From positions 1 through 64,000 of the forward strand of contig JAJOHG010000107.1 in NCBI GenBank assembly GCA_021029095.1: a DNA stretch of 64,000 nucleotides, given 5' to 3'. Origin of the DNA: Phellopilus nigrolimitatus. Its lineage: Eukaryota; Basidiomycota; Agaricomycetes; Hymenochaetales; Hymenochaetaceae. The position numbers and the translations under genes were made by a program. Shown here one piece after another: positions 45,414 to 56,936 of this stretch (positions are counted from its first letter, which is position 1; the number at the start of each line of letters is the position of its first letter). The notes beneath the pieces were generated by a model that searched no databases, was not told where the DNA came from, and was given only the letters and a program-made list of their open reading frames with translations.

Positions 45414-46629
45414 TCGCGTTCGGGCTTTCGTTCCTTCTCATCTGTATATGTGCTCATTAACACGACGCAACTGTCTGTCTGTTCTCGTGTCTATCTAAAA
45501 CTCGTTTCGGACTTGGGCGCGAAGGCTTTGTGTACCCTATTTCCTATTACCTTTTGTTTGTTTTGTTTGTTTTGTTTGTTTTACTTGACAAGGACGTGTT
45601 TCCATGTATACCAACATCTATTCCTTTTCTAATAATTTATTGTGCATCCATCGCACGTTTTTGGGAATCAAATCATCACTCGATCGCAACCATCGAGACT
45701 TTTCACCCCTTTCTGTTCTTTGCACACTTGCATAGCTACTAATCCGTCAGACCCGTTCGAAAACTCCAATCTATCCATCGTCTCTCCCGACGTGCGCTGA
45801 ATGCGATGAGCAAGGCCGCAGAACTAGTGTCCGCGGAGACGGCCGGCTTGGAACCCCGTGACTTCGGCTGCATCCAGCGCTGATCTCGCTGTGCTGAAAG
45901 TTGACAAGACCAAGGACAGCGTGCTCAAGGCTCAAGCTCACCAGCGAGGTGCAGGTGCTCAATGTCGAGATTCTATTCTGTTCCTCCTGCCTTATGGACT
46001 CTGTACACGGACGCTGACACATCCACAGACCGCACAGGCTGAAGCTCCCGGAAAGATCTCGTTTGACCTCGAGAGCAGTCTCACGCCGAGCCTGCGAAAC
46101 TAGCCATGACATCGCGACCGACTGGCGAGTACTACCAAGTGTCAAATTATGACGCAGATAACGGACGGTTAACGTCAGGGTGCCGCCAATACGTTTTTGT
46201 CATTTGTTAATTTGGCCCCTAGTGTGCGTGAACTCGGAGCGGACACACTCGAATCACCAATGCGGCACCGACAGGATTTATTTGGATACACGGATGCTAA
46301 ACATCGTCACATGTGTATGCACTTAACGCCGTTTTTCGACTGCGTTTCGTCATTCAAGTTCGTGGCCATTGAATTTTATTTTTAGACCAGGCCTCGACTC
46401 CGACATGAGGCAGCGTCGGCGTCCTAAGCTCCTATATATTTATTCTTTATGAGGCGGTCTTCCTTGCCCTTCAACCTCTTCTTTGCCAAACTGTTATTTT
46501 TTGCTATTGAAGTCGGTTTTCACTCATGTCAACTCATATTTATTCGATTCTGATCTCGCTCTCACAGACCAATAACTCTTCCGATCTCCCGCCTTTCGGC
46601 AAGGTCAAATCACGAATTCCTTCAAGAAC
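45414..46629. other. Intergenic region
   Basis: This contains the 3' end of the Skt5 gene, a small (TTTTGTTTG)n tract, and about 250 bp (45,850-46,100) with exon-like plus-strand frames (LAVLKVDKTKDSVLKAQAH; KISFDLESSLTPSLRN) that I cannot place in a family. Those may be a remnant. Confidence 0.4.
45549..45582. repeat. (TTTTGTTTG)n minisatellite, about three copies
   Basis: Three near-perfect copies of a TTTTGTTTG unit lie in the 3' flank of the Skt5 gene. Confidence 0.8.
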
Positions 46630-47253
46630 ATGAGCGAGATGAGGGAAAAGGAAGAAGCTATGAGTACCGACCCTGCTGCGATTTCGACTGCCAAGTCTCC
46701 CGATGCAGCTGTGATCGCAGGCGTCGTCGCTGGTTTTACGTCCGCCGCGCTCCTCGTTCTTATATTTTACGTCCTTTGGCGGACTCGCAAGCGTATTTAC
46801 ACCACTACACAGACGGGAGGAAATACACCAGTGCGGGAGGACGCTTTTCCGGTTTCAGCGCCCGAATCCAAGTCAACGGAAGATCCTAACATGGACTCCG
46901 ACGGGAGCAGGCAGTCCTCTATGTCTCCAGTTCACGATGTATCAGGCCTTCGGCCTTACTTTCAACAGGAACGCGTCATTTCTACCTCCACAGAGAGCGC
47001 AGACGTCACTGTTTCCTCTATGCCTTCAGCAACCGAATCAAGTGAAACCAACGTGCGCAGAGACGGGGCGGAAGCAAGCGTCGGCGTACCAGTTCTCGGA
47101 GAAGACCCAGACTATTTTAATGGCGTCGATATGGCTTTAAAACCCGCGTCGAGGACATGGCAGGCCCGCTCGACAGGAGAATACGATTCTCGACTCAAAG
47201 AGGTCCCAGAAGTCTCACAAGCCGGCGTAACGTCGGAGTTAAATGGGGGTTAG
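46630..47253 (+). CDS. Small single-pass membrane protein, unknown function
   Basis: This is an uninterrupted 207-aa frame from an ATG at 46,630. One strong transmembrane helix lies at about residues 28-50 (VIAGVVAGFTSAALLVLIFY then VLW), followed by a basic stop-transfer RTRKR. The N terminus is short and acidic, the rest a polar Ser/Thr/Glu-rich tail without domains. This topology (short outside part, TM, disordered cytosolic tail) is common among agaricomycete hypothetical proteins, some of which are mid2-like with an extracellular Ser/Thr exon upstream. No such exon is evident here, though the hydrophobic start of a longer gene could have been missed. Confidence 0.55.
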   Translation: MSEMREKEEAMSTDPAAISTAKSPDAAVIAGVVAGFTSAALLVLIFYVLWRTRKRIYTTTQTGGNTPVREDAFPVSAPESKSTEDPNMDSDGSRQSSMSPVHDVSGLRPYFQQERVISTSTESADVTVSSMPSATESSETNVRRDGAEASVGVPVLGEDPDYFNGVDMALKPASRTWQARSTGEYDSRLKEVPEVSQAGVTSELNGG

Positions 47254-49029
47254 GAGCTTATTGGTACTTATGGATGCTCGCTTCTCACGAGCCTATGTAT
47301 ATCGTGTTTTTTTAACATCGTCTAGCTTCAGTACGTCATTGCAGATTTGCTCTTGAAAAACGCATGCTCATTTTGCTTTTTTGTTGTATGTAGTAGTCCT
47401 CCGGCTAAATTCCATTTTCACACTTGACTAAGTCTATGAATGCTCCGCCGAGATGTGGTCCTGAACTTGAGGAGGTCGAAAATGGATAGTTCATGGGCCT
47501 ACCCTTTCCTTGAAGCCGAGATTCGGCATCTTATAATATTAATGATATCGTAAATCCTGATGGGACTGGCTGGAATCTATGCGTAGAACGGAACGACTTC
47601 GGATACAAAGGCGTGGTGGCCGCATGAGCGCAGTCGAAATGGAGGGGGGAAGAAAAGCACAAGAAACCTATGCGAAACAGGAGTATCGGGAATCCAATAC
47701 GCACGTTTGAATGGAACTCTGAAGCGAGGACTCACTGAGTCTAAAATTCCTCGAGAACATTTCATCGTCACTGAGTATCGATGCTGTGGACACACAGATG
47801 CAAAGAAGATTACAGTGCATTCAGGCACGCCAATATTTTTTACGTTTCTGTCCTCTGACTCCTCTCCGGAGAAGATTGTGTGCAGAATCTGGTGCACTGA
47901 TTCGCGACCGCGGTCATATCTGAATTAGTCCGAGCTTCGACGGCTCCCCGTTGCACGTCCATCTCACCCACCAAATGTCATACATAGCCAAGAGTCAAAA
48001 CATATATTTTACGTATTGACATTATTTGAGAAATCCACAGCAAGTAGGGAAAACGTCGGTTTGCTGAGCTTGGCTCTTATACAATAACGCCGTCATCTGC
48101 TCTTTTGAAACCGGCTACAAAAGCTCACATTGCGATATAAAACTTAGGTAGAAAAGGGAGGACGAACAGTCGAATCAGCGAGATCGACTTTTAAGATTGT
48201 GACTAAGAAATGCGCGTGACAGTTTTCACGTGAAGTTACCATTTGTCATTTGTCAATATCAGCCACTCTTCTAGCTTCAGCAACGACGGTTGGCTGACGT
48301 TTACAGCTCGTCCACATCTTGCAAAGCTCTGCTCTTCTCGTGTGTCGTTAATATTATCTGCCAGAGTATGCGCAAGCCTCTTCTTATACCTGGAAATCCT
48401 TAGGAGACGTCTACGACATGAGTTCAATTACTTCTCCAAATAATCATGATACCTCTGCTCTTGAGTTCTACTTTGTTCTTATAATCGTCTATCGGAGCCA
48501 CAGCGGTAACTGCAGCAACCGATTACGTCTTATCGATGGTCAAATTGTACAATCGTGCTCGATTGGATCTGTTGCGCTGTGCCTCGCTTAAATCTCGCTT
48601 GTGTCCAAGCTCTTTGTTGCTCGTCAAACCTGCCCAATATGGCATGTCGCCTTCTTTGTTGTATGGAAGTGGCACGTTTCGTCTGGGAATTATTGTATGT
48701 TCAACATTGAATGTCCATGTATGTGTTTGTTTACGCATCTGTAGGAGAGCAATCCGCTTGACTGTCGACTTCCTGTGGCTGGAAGTGACGAGAGGTATAA
48801 ATACCTGTCTGAATCCCCACCCCCGTTGCGCTCTAAGCTCAAGATCAAGCTCCTCAAGCGCATTAAACCTCAGGAACAAGCTCCCGACTTCAATTTGCTC
48901 TAGCCATATATAATGTAAGCATTCGCCTTCCTCTGCAATGTAGCATGTTCGGGTTGCTCATCGTCTAATTTGTTTCGATTTCGCAGCCTTTCTTACAGCA
49001 AGTTCAGCAAGCTCTCACTCATTCCGTAT
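47254..49029. other. Gene-poor interval
   Basis: No supported gene was found. A 73-aa plus-strand frame (47,707-47,928) and frames at 48,523-48,913 on both strands lack motifs. The last 115 bp hold a 5' UTR intron (48,915-48,986, GTAAGC...CGCAG) of the next gene. Confidence 0.4.
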
Positions 49030-50571
49030 ATGCCACCAGTCACCGGGAAGACTACATTTAATCCAGCCGCCGCTCCGCACCCGTACCTCACCGCGAATGG
49101 TACGCTATCGCCTAAGCGCCGCGTGCCTTCGCGCAATCCACCCGGCTACTGTCACACGGATAAGACGCCCGAGAAGGCCTTCAACCTACGTGAAGAAGAG
49201 TGCGGGCGCTCTCTAAAAACAAAGGTCGAGATGGAGGCATCGTCCGGGACTAGGAATCAAGCGCACCCCGCGTCCAGCTGGAACCACCAGGCTTCCGCGC
49301 CCACAATGACGAGCGAGCAGGAAAGCTACAGCTTTTCCAATGTGCGCGGAAATAAAGCGCAGGAGTTTCTCAAGAAGGAGACATCTCGATTTCAGCCAGA
49401 TGATGTCACCATGAACTCGGAGAGCCCATTCAAAAGAGATCTGGAGTTTATAGTCGAGAACTTCGTACCCAACTGGGGACAGCCCGAAGGCTACGTTCCT
49501 TCTGGCTCATCCTCGGAGATACCTGTGGTCTACCCTAGCTCGCCTGCTGTTGAGGATCACTCATTCACGCAAGTGTTCTCAGACGCTTCGGGCAACGACA
49601 CGCCTGGCAAATACTTCTCCACCCGTCCCCCTCCAAACTCATCGTCCTTCAGTATTCCAAGCAATAACGACGCTGATATGGGGAACTCTTCCGACCGCAA
49701 TATTGACCCTTCTGATGATGCTAAGACTCCATCGAAACCCTTCATGAACTCGGAGCCTCCCAACGCCGTTCACGACGCAGCATCTGAGCACGGATTCAAT
49801 AAGCACATCCGTATCACCGTCGGATCGACTCAATCTCCAGAAGAGGTGGTGAAAGGCGCGCGTCAATCCGGGAACGCTTTTAGGGACATGGAGGAAAGAT
49901 GGCGCGAAGAGCGTCTGCGCAGGAAGGCGCAGGAAGAACGTTTAGAGAAGGCGCGCAAAGCGAAGGAGCTAGCCACGAAGCTAGAGGAACAGGAAAGGCT
50001 TCGGCAGAAACTGATTGAAGATAATAATCGCAGGCGCGAGCAGCTCAGGCGCGAACAGCTCAGGCGAGAGAAAGAGCAGGCTTCCCGTGCGGCCAGAGCT
50101 TTTGCTGAGGCGAGAGCTTTTTCTGAGGCCGAAACTCGAAAGCGAGCAGAAGCACGCGGTCCCGCAATGGGGAGGCGACACGAGACGGAGGAGGGTCGCC
50201 GCGACTCAGTCAATCCTCTTCAAGCGAAGTTCATGCGCTACGAGCGCCTCTGGACGAGACTCACTTCCCCCGATACCGACGTTGTTTCGCTCGGGTTCTC
50301 GAGTGTCCCGTGGCCACTGCTCAATCTCCCAGATTCTCCGGAGACCATAACTCCCAAGCTCATCGCCGAATTCCTCTTCCATGCTAAGCGCCCGGGCTAC
50401 GACCCCGCGGCTAAGAAGCGCGCAGTTCGTGATGAACTCCTTCGTTGGCACCCAGACAAGTTTTCCGTGAGTGTGCTCGCTCGAGTTGCGAACCCCGCGG
50501 AGCAGATACGTGTTAGCATGGGCGGCGACATCGTAGCGAGGGCACTCACGGAGTTCCTGGCCAGCAAGTGA
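49030..50571 (+). CDS. Coiled-coil protein with C-terminal HPDK (NFKBIL1/J-like) module
   Basis: This is a single-exon coding region of 513 aa from the ATG at 49,030 (MPPVTGKTTFNPAAAPHPYL). An in-frame extension upstream would run into a 5' UTR intron and lacks ATG. Residues 1-280 are low-complexity and polar. Residues about 284-377 form a long Arg/Glu/Lys/Ala coiled coil. The C-terminal about 110 residues hold LLNLPDSPETITPKLIAEFL, then VRDELLRWHPDKF and VARALTEFL. That last block (RWHPDKF flanked by helices) recurs in fungal hypothetical proteins and resembles the C-terminal part of NFKBIL1-type proteins, with an HPDK reminiscent of but not equal to a J-domain HPD. The function is unknown, and cytosolic/nuclear location is a guess. 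Confidence 0.75.
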   Translation: MPPVTGKTTFNPAAAPHPYLTANGTLSPKRRVPSRNPPGYCHTDKTPEKAFNLREEECGRSLKTKVEMEASSGTRNQAHPASSWNHQASAPTMTSEQESYSFSNVRGNKAQEFLKKETSRFQPDDVTMNSESPFKRDLEFIVENFVPNWGQPEGYVPSGSSSEIPVVYPSSPAVEDHSFTQVFSDASGNDTPGKYFSTRPPPNSSSFSIPSNNDADMGNSSDRNIDPSDDAKTPSKPFMNSEPPNAVHDAASEHGFNKHIRITVGSTQSPEEVVKGARQSGNAFRDMEERWREERLRRKAQEERLEKARKAKELATKLEEQERLRQKLIEDNNRRREQLRREQLRREKEQASRAARAFAEARAFSEAETRKRAEARGPAMGRRHETEEGRRDSVNPLQAKFMRYERLWTRLTSPDTDVVSLGFSSVPWPLLNLPDSPETITPKLIAEFLFHAKRPGYDPAAKKRAVRDELLRWHPDKFSVSVLARVANPAEQIRVSMGGDIVARALTEFLASK

Positions 50572-51660
50572 GCACTTCCGGACGCTACATTGCTTTTCTG
50601 TCTTGTGGATAGAAAGGATTGGATGAACACCGTGTACGTATCTCTACTAAACTGCTTCCCTCATTGTAGCCTCTATGTTTTCTTTCTATCGCTTTCTCGT
50701 TGTTCTCGTGATTTTCACTTACACCGATTCCGACGTCGATAATCATCAAAGACCACTCCTAGTCGACAGCAAATATCATGTGTACTACTTATGCCTCTAT
50801 GCCCCTATGCCCCTATGCCCATTTATCCCCCCATTTATATGGTCTGCCTTCGTAATCGCAAATTTTAACATATTTTGTTTTTACTGAATGTAAAGTGAGA
50901 GTCGGACCTTAAGCTGCATCCAACTGCTTAAGTACGTACATCATCTCACGTTATGGTTTGCAGTGGTCGCCTCGATGTCGGATTAAGGCTGTACTTTAAT
51001 TTGAAGATGTGTCAAGCTCTTGACACCACTATCCATCAATGTTTTATTCTAATTGTCAAACGAATGTAAGTAGAAGCTAGAGCACGTTCGTGAGCTGGTC
51101 TCCCTTACATGTACATGTGATTTACAGTAAATGAAAAAGAAAAAAGAGGACAACAGAATGTCTTGGTATCGCGTTGGAAGAAAGCGATGCTACAAGTAAA
51201 CTACGCAGGAGTCTTGCCTCTTCAAGTCGGTGCATCCGCATCTCCTCTCATCCTTTCTACGCGAAAGCAATTCACTGTACAGAATACAACGACTCTCAAA
51301 ACATGGACATAAGGAAGTCGAAACTGAGCGAAGTAATCAACTAAGAGCAGGATCAAGAAGTTGGGAACCAAAATCGAGAGCACGAAGTAAATTGAAAGAC
51401 AGAGCTGGGTGTTAGACGATGATATCTTGAAAGAACAGAGCGGGGGACCAAGGAGGCAGTGTGGCTGGGTCGGAAAAAAAGTCGTATGTGTGGCATAGAT
51501 GAGACGAGGTGATATCCGAATTTGTGTTTGTGACTTTGTCTGCTAGAGTAAAGCAAGGCTCAGTGTGAACGTGGAACAAATATGAGTCTGCATTCCGTCG
51601 AAGCAGGGAAGATGTTCTAGATTGAGAATAATATCGTCAGCAATTGTCAAATAAAGATTC
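50572..51660. other. Intergenic, nothing recognised
   Basis: This is the convergent 3' space between the coiled-coil gene and the P450. It has a short run of CTATGCCC repeats (about 50,798-50,822) and no coding evidence. Confidence 0.5.
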
Positions 51661-53727
51661 TTAATCGAGACAGCGCACAAAGCTTTCCAAGATATGCATA
51701 CTCCGCTCGTTCGTCTCGGGTGGCGCGACGACATCGAAGTTGCGCACGACGGCGGCAAGCACAATGCGCAGTAATAATTGTGCCATGTGCTGCCCAGCGC
51801 ACACGCGCGAGCCGTGCCCAAACGGAAACATGTGTGCAGCCATTTGCGCTTGGTTTGTCGTTGTGCTGAGTCTGGATACCGAATTCCTTTCACCGTCTGA
51901 AAGTACGGGAGATGCAGGCGCAAATGGCGCAGATTGGTCGACCTTAGCTTCAGGGTTCAAGGTAGAAGGATTCTCCAGAAGCCACCGATCGGGGATAAAC
52001 AGCTCGGGAGAGAAGAACACGTTCGGGTGACGGTGAGAAGACCAGGCTTGCGAAGCAATGATTGTACCAGCGGGTAATGTATGCCCCAGAATTGTGTATC
52101 CAGGCTTTACTTCCGGTACTACTCTCTCAAGTGGAGTAGGTGCCGCGGTATACACACGGAGACCTACGGAATAATTAGATTCATTTTGTTTTATAAATGC
52201 ATGACACAAGCACCTTCTTTGATCACAGCGGTGAGGTAGGGTAAGCCCTGCAAGACCTGAATATCAGGAATTTCCGAAGGGTTTTGCATGGCGCCATCCA
52301 GCTCCGCCTGCAGGCGAAGCATGATGTCGCGACGCTGACTCATCTCATAAAGTAAATATGACAACGTCGTAGCCGTAGTGTCTGAGCCCGCAATGCTGCA
52401 CATGGAGGCGTGTTAAAACGGTATGGATGTGTCGCGATCAGAAACACGTACAGGTGGCCCATACATTCCGATACGATATCTTTCTCGGGCATCATCTCCT
52501 GCTCAGAGTATTTGTGGAGGAGGAGACGCATAGTGAGTGACTTCTTCTCGTTGTCGTCCGCGCGGGCCTTGCCAGACTGAAGTATTTCACGAGTCTCGTG
52601 GACGCGATCCGTTATGAACTTCGCAAGTTAAATCGATATGAAAAAAAAATGAAACAAAAAAAAACGATAAATAAGATAAAGCACGTACCCGTCCGATGAA
52701 CTCGTCAGACTCAAAGAACAACTGCACACGCTTGTTTGGAATCCGCTGCAGAATGTTCCACAGCCAGGCGGGCACAGCACCTCTCTTCGGGTCAAATTCA
52801 GTCCCATGATAAAATGATATATATGACGAAGCCTTACAAGCACTCCACGCTTAGGGAAGTCGCCAATAGCCATGCTCAATCGATCCGCTGGCGCAGAATT
52901 TGATCCTATGTTATGTTGTTTCCAGGCGTTAAGAGAATCGCAATCGTAAAAGAACAAGTGCATGCAGTTGATGTCGATCATGAGGTGATGAAAGAGCAGC
53001 AGAGAGTCGACAGCAATTAGGGACTCGCTCGCAACAACTTTGAGAATCTGTAGGATAGAGTTGCGCTTCATGAGTAGATCCGAATGCGGGGAATCGAGTT
53101 ACTCACGTTGACCATTTCGTTGACGTAGTCATGAATTTCGGGTTGAAAAAGCGCCAAGTTTGTCGGAGTGTAGTGAGGTCCGGTGCCTTTTTTCCGGGCT
53201 TGATGAGGACCGTGATCGAGCGTGGTCATCCTGAGAGGTGAGCAAGATCAGAATATGTGCGCGAATTTTGAGAAACAGACTCACGCATGATCGTTTTCGT
53301 ATCTTCCGTATCATAAGCTAGTTAGCAACGCGCGCCACCGGATATTGAATATTCGATCCACTCACGTCATGAAAGACTTGTACCAGCTGCTTTTGCTGAG
53401 CCTGCCGCTCACGCCGTACACATTCTTTAATGTCTGCACATCGACGAACAAAATCTTGTTCGGCGCAATTCGCACAATCGGGCCGTACTTGCGGAAGAGA
53501 TCGTCGAGAGCATAGCAGCGGCGCAAGCGCAGAATGTGGCTCGTGAGCCATAGGTCCGAGATGGCTGCATACCAGGGGCCAGGGACGCCACGTAAAGGCG
53601 AGGTAAAGAGGCGCCGAAGTGCGACGGTAGCGCAGTAGATGCCAACGATAGGGAGAAAAAGCAAGTAGAAGAACTCAAGCGGGGACTGCGGCGCGGACCA
53701 GACACGGCGCAGGAGGGGGTTATTCAT
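51661..53727 (-). CDS. Cytochrome P450 monooxygenase
   Basis: Eight exons (53727-53366, 53302-53285, 53230-53107, 53047-52838, 52784-52689, 52618-52452, 52395-52214, 52163-51661) give 553 aa, every phase consistent. The start is the ATG at 53,727 (MNNPLLRR); a longer frame opens only on TTG. An N-terminal membrane anchor (EFFYLLFLPIVGIYCATVAL) is followed by the proline hinge PLRGVPGPW. The oxygen-binding helix is AGSDTTATT. The ExxR motif, KEGLR, is split by the last intron. FIPDRW is the PERF-like motif. The heme loop is FPFGHGSRVCAGQ with the cysteine ligand. The 18-bp second exon restores the YENDHAMTTLDHGPH block typical of fungal families. The enzyme is ER-anchored. The substrate cannot be inferred, and no biosynthetic cluster surrounds it. 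Confidence 0.93.
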
Positions 53728-53839
53728 CGTGAAACTCCAGAAATAAAGCAAAGCGATAGCGAGAGTGAATGATGGTGGTGGGAACGAGATACGCGTTGAA
53801 GACAGGCGCGCTTTATATGCGTCCGGTGTTTCTATTAAT

Positions 53840-54140
53840 TGATTGGGTTAAAGAAGCTCAAACGTAGAAGGCGTCTTCGCGGTACCTCCCATCATAGAAT
53901 GTGCTTCCTTCTCAGGTCCGACACGGATACTCTCACCGATACTTTCCTCGATCAGAATCACCATACTGGGAACTCCGACTGGTTTTCCAAGATTAGTTAC
54001 TAAAGTTGCTAAAAAATAAAAGAAACATCTTACGCAAGAAAGAGAAAATTCAAGAGCACACAGGCCGTGGCCAGGGCTTGCGAGATCCAAGTAAACTTCT
54101 GATGGCATCAATATAAGCCTTCGCAAATACATAACTAGAG
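53840..54140 (-). CDS. C-terminal exon(s) of an unrecognised protein
   Basis: Minus-strand 54,115-54,030 (MPSEVYLDLASPGHGLCALE) can be joined by a GT-AG intron (donor about 54,035, acceptor about 53,981) to VGVPSMVILIEESIGESIRV and a tail PEKEAHSMMGGTAKTPSTFELL plus stop. The tail looks like a genuine protein end. No upstream exons or domain are visible in 54,140-54,700, so it may be a remnant or a very short gene. Confidence 0.3.
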
Positions 54141-54732
54141 GTCAGCGCGTCTGCTAACGGCGACCTGGTCAATTTCAATTCCTTAGTGTTTCTAGCGTAA
54201 CGAAGATACGCTTGGAGTAGTCACCCCACGCTGTCATACGGCCCTATCGCATCAATAACGTCAGACAGCACATACATTCCCGACGCGGGAACATCCGTAA
54301 CTGACTAAAAACAAAGGCCCAAGGATACGCTTATCAGCGACACGAATTGAATAGCAGAAAGTATTGAAACCTCAAAGTCAAGCGAAACTAAGCTGATGAA
54401 ACGTGCGCCATCATGACGCTCGTGTCCTAAACGCCGCGGGGTAAATTAGTCATGCCATCGGGAACAGATAATCTCATTTACTCACCAGTATATTCGTACG
54501 TTGTGAAGGCACACAATCATGTCAAAGACAGACGAGCACCGGAGGTATCAGTAAAGAATAGCGAGCACGTAGAGAATAAGCCGAAATTCCCACATCGACG
54601 ACAGAATGCAAAAAAGTGATGCAATATATTCTTAGCATACCAGTACAACTCAACACTCGCGACCCGACAAACGAACACATACAGAAAAGCCGACATGTCC
54701 GCACACCACGCCCAACAGACCCGCCCACCCGC
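54141..54732. other. Intergenic, nothing recognised
   Basis: This is 3' flank of the Dsk2 gene. No coding or RNA feature is supported. Confidence 0.45.
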
Positions 54733-56470
54733 TCACAGCCCCCCGCCGCCAAGTATGTAGTCGACTGCTGACTCCACATTCCCGCCCGTAGCGAGCAGCG
54801 CGCGCACGTTCTGCCTTGTTTCCAAGAAGCCCATGTCCCGCAGCTGCTGCAGCTGTACCTCGAAGCGCTCCTCGGGACTCCGCGTGTCTGCCGGCGACGC
54901 CGGCGCGGCGCCCAGTCCGCCGAAACCACCAGCGCCCCCCGCGACGGAGGCCCCACCGAGCCCGCCGAGCAGATTTTGCACGAGCGCGGGGTCGACCATC
55001 CCGAAGGGCGACGCGCCGCCGCCCTGTGCGGGCGGGGGTGGCATCGAGCCTAGGAGACCCGCGAGTGATGCGTATGGGTTCTGCTGTCCACCAGCACCCA
55101 GGCCCCCACCGGGAGACGTGGGCGAGGCAGATGTCCCAGAGGGCTGTGCATCCGCGCTTCCTGTCCCAGTCGACGCCGTGCCTCCTGGAGAAGTCGACGT
55201 CTGGCCCTGGCCCTGTGCGTACGACGGCAGGCCTGGCGCCGGAAAGCCACCGCCAGCACCCGCGGCGCCGCCGAACGGATTTCCGCCGAGTCCGCCAAGT
55301 GCCCCGAGCCCTCCCAGACCACCCGGCCCCGCCTCGCGCACCAGCGATGACATGCGGAGCATGGACTGGAGAGCTTGAGGATTAGACCTAGCGGTTGAGA
55401 AATAAGCGATTAAGTCGTGTCGCAGCAGATAGAGAAACGGAGACGCACATCATCTGCCGGAACGCCTCGCTCTGCATGACCTGTCGCACCTGCGGGCCCA
55501 TCGCCGCGAGTTGCGGATTTGACGCAATGATCTGGTCGAGGATGGCCGGGTTCGACATCAGGCCCGACATCTGCTGCAGAAACGCCGGGTTGTCCATCAT
55601 GCCCTGCATCTGCACCCGCCACCGTCGTCAGGTCAAGCAATGAAACTCGGTTGCAGACGGAGGACGTACCATGTTCGGGTCGTTCGCGTTGAGGCCCATA
55701 TCCGCGAACGGGTTGAAGCCCGCCATGACCCCATGGCCCATCGGGCCGTTGAGCAGCGTGAGCGGGTCGCTCGGGTTCTGGCCGGCCTGCATCGTGGGGA
55801 GCGCCGGCGGTGGCGCCGAGCCGCCCGCAGCACCCGCAGACGAGGCACCCTGCCGTGCGGCGCCTTTCACCATATGTATAGTGTGCGTAGTCTGGATCTT
55901 ATATGTCGAGAGCGGGTCATCGTCCTTTGCAGTACGGGGCACGATGTTAGTATGAGTATATCAAGTGGTGCGACGCGCGAGACATACCTTGAGCACCCGC
56001 CCTGTCCATGCACGATTGAGATACCACATCAGCACCCATAGTCAAGCAGACGGTCGTGGTGCGACGTACCGCTGTAGATGAGCCGTTGGCGCTCCGCCTC
56101 GACGTCCGACTTGGCCGCGATGGCCTCTTTGAGCTCTGCGACGGTGCTGTCGAGCGATATGCTGATTTGGACCTTCAGCTCGTTCGGGCCTGTTTCCAGT
56201 TAACGTCGATCCAAGCCCGTCCATTCATCCATCGCATGCACACCACAGCAAGGCGGGTTCGTTTGAAAGTAGAGCAGGTGTACCGCGTCCGTAGAGCGAG
56301 ATCATCGTCGAGTGGTGCGCGCAACCGTGTGGGATGTAACAAAGTCAGAAACGCATACGTCAGCCCGCTTGCGCGCGTGCGAGAGAGAGAATGCGCGCCC
56401 ACGCACCCTTGATGTTTATCTGTATCTCCGGGGCCGGTGTGGCTGGCGGCGTGGAGGATGCGTCGGCCAT
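54733..56470 (-). CDS. dsk2: Dsk2/ubiquilin proteasome shuttle
   Basis: Six exons (56470-56407, 56189-56070, 56001-55988, 55924-55670, 55609-55449, 55387-54733) give 422 aa. Dsk2 carries ubiquitinated proteins to the proteasome. The ubiquitin-like domain (residues about 16-92) reads IQINIKGPNELKVQISIS, DSTVAELKEAIAAKSDV, LIYSGRVLKDDDPLSTYKI and THTIHMVKG. The middle has the STI1-type repeat with DNPAFLQQMSGLMSNPAILDQ and QVRQVMQSEAFRQMM. A Gly/Ala/Pro-rich spacer follows. The final 45 residues are a UBA domain (RFEVQLQQLRDMGFLETRQN, ALLATGGNVESAVDYILGG). The third exon is only 14 bp but is required to complete GRVLK. Architecture UBL-STI1-UBA and length fit the family. It is a cytosolic/nuclear housekeeping gene, divergent from the small gene at 56,632. 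Confidence 0.94.
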
Positions 56471-56631
56471 GGTGGTGGGCGATCAAGATGTGTGAGGACG
56501 CGTTCCGTGTGACGGTGCGTGGTCATGACGCGGCGTCGACAAAGACGGCGGCGACACCCGCTCTCGTCAGACATTTTTCGCCGGCACTCCTGGACGTCGA
56601 CTGACATATTTGCGCAACTTTCTTCGTTGCG

Positions 56632-56936
56632 ATGGCGTCGACGACGTCGTCTAGCTTTTCTGTAAGATACTTCCTAGACATATCCATTGATCTCGCTGAT
56701 ATGTATCATGTAGAAATATTTTAATTTTCGCTTCACTTTCCGCCGTTCGCCTGCGTCAACACGGTTACTGAGGAAAGACTTTCGTAAAAATACAGGTCTC
56801 TTCAAAATACGAAGCTGGCGTCTGCGTCTCTCGCGCGGGTGGTACCTCGTCTTCTGCTTTCCGCCCGCCGCCCGCAAGCTCGACATTGAAATCTAAGTCT
56901 CGGAAGCCTCTGGAACATAATACGCTTGAAGTCTAG
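56632..56936 (+). CDS. Possible 56-aa protein divergent from dsk2
   Basis: The ATG at 56,632 (MASTTSSSFS) is followed by GTAAGATAC. A good acceptor (AATACAG, ending 56,795) leads in phase 0 to VSSKYEAGVCVSRAGGTSSS, then AFRPPPASSTLKSKSRKPLE and a stop at 56,936. Both splice sites and composition are plausible, but nothing identifies a family, and it could equally be UTR sequence. Low confidence. Confidence 0.22.

Noticed and set aside
48970..49029. N-terminal extension of the coiled-coil protein to 48,970
   Set aside because: It starts on TTG and lies partly inside a well-formed 5' intron ending at 48,986.
53728..53751. P450 start at 53,751
   Set aside because: That codon is TTG; the first ATG in frame is 53,727, just before the membrane anchor.
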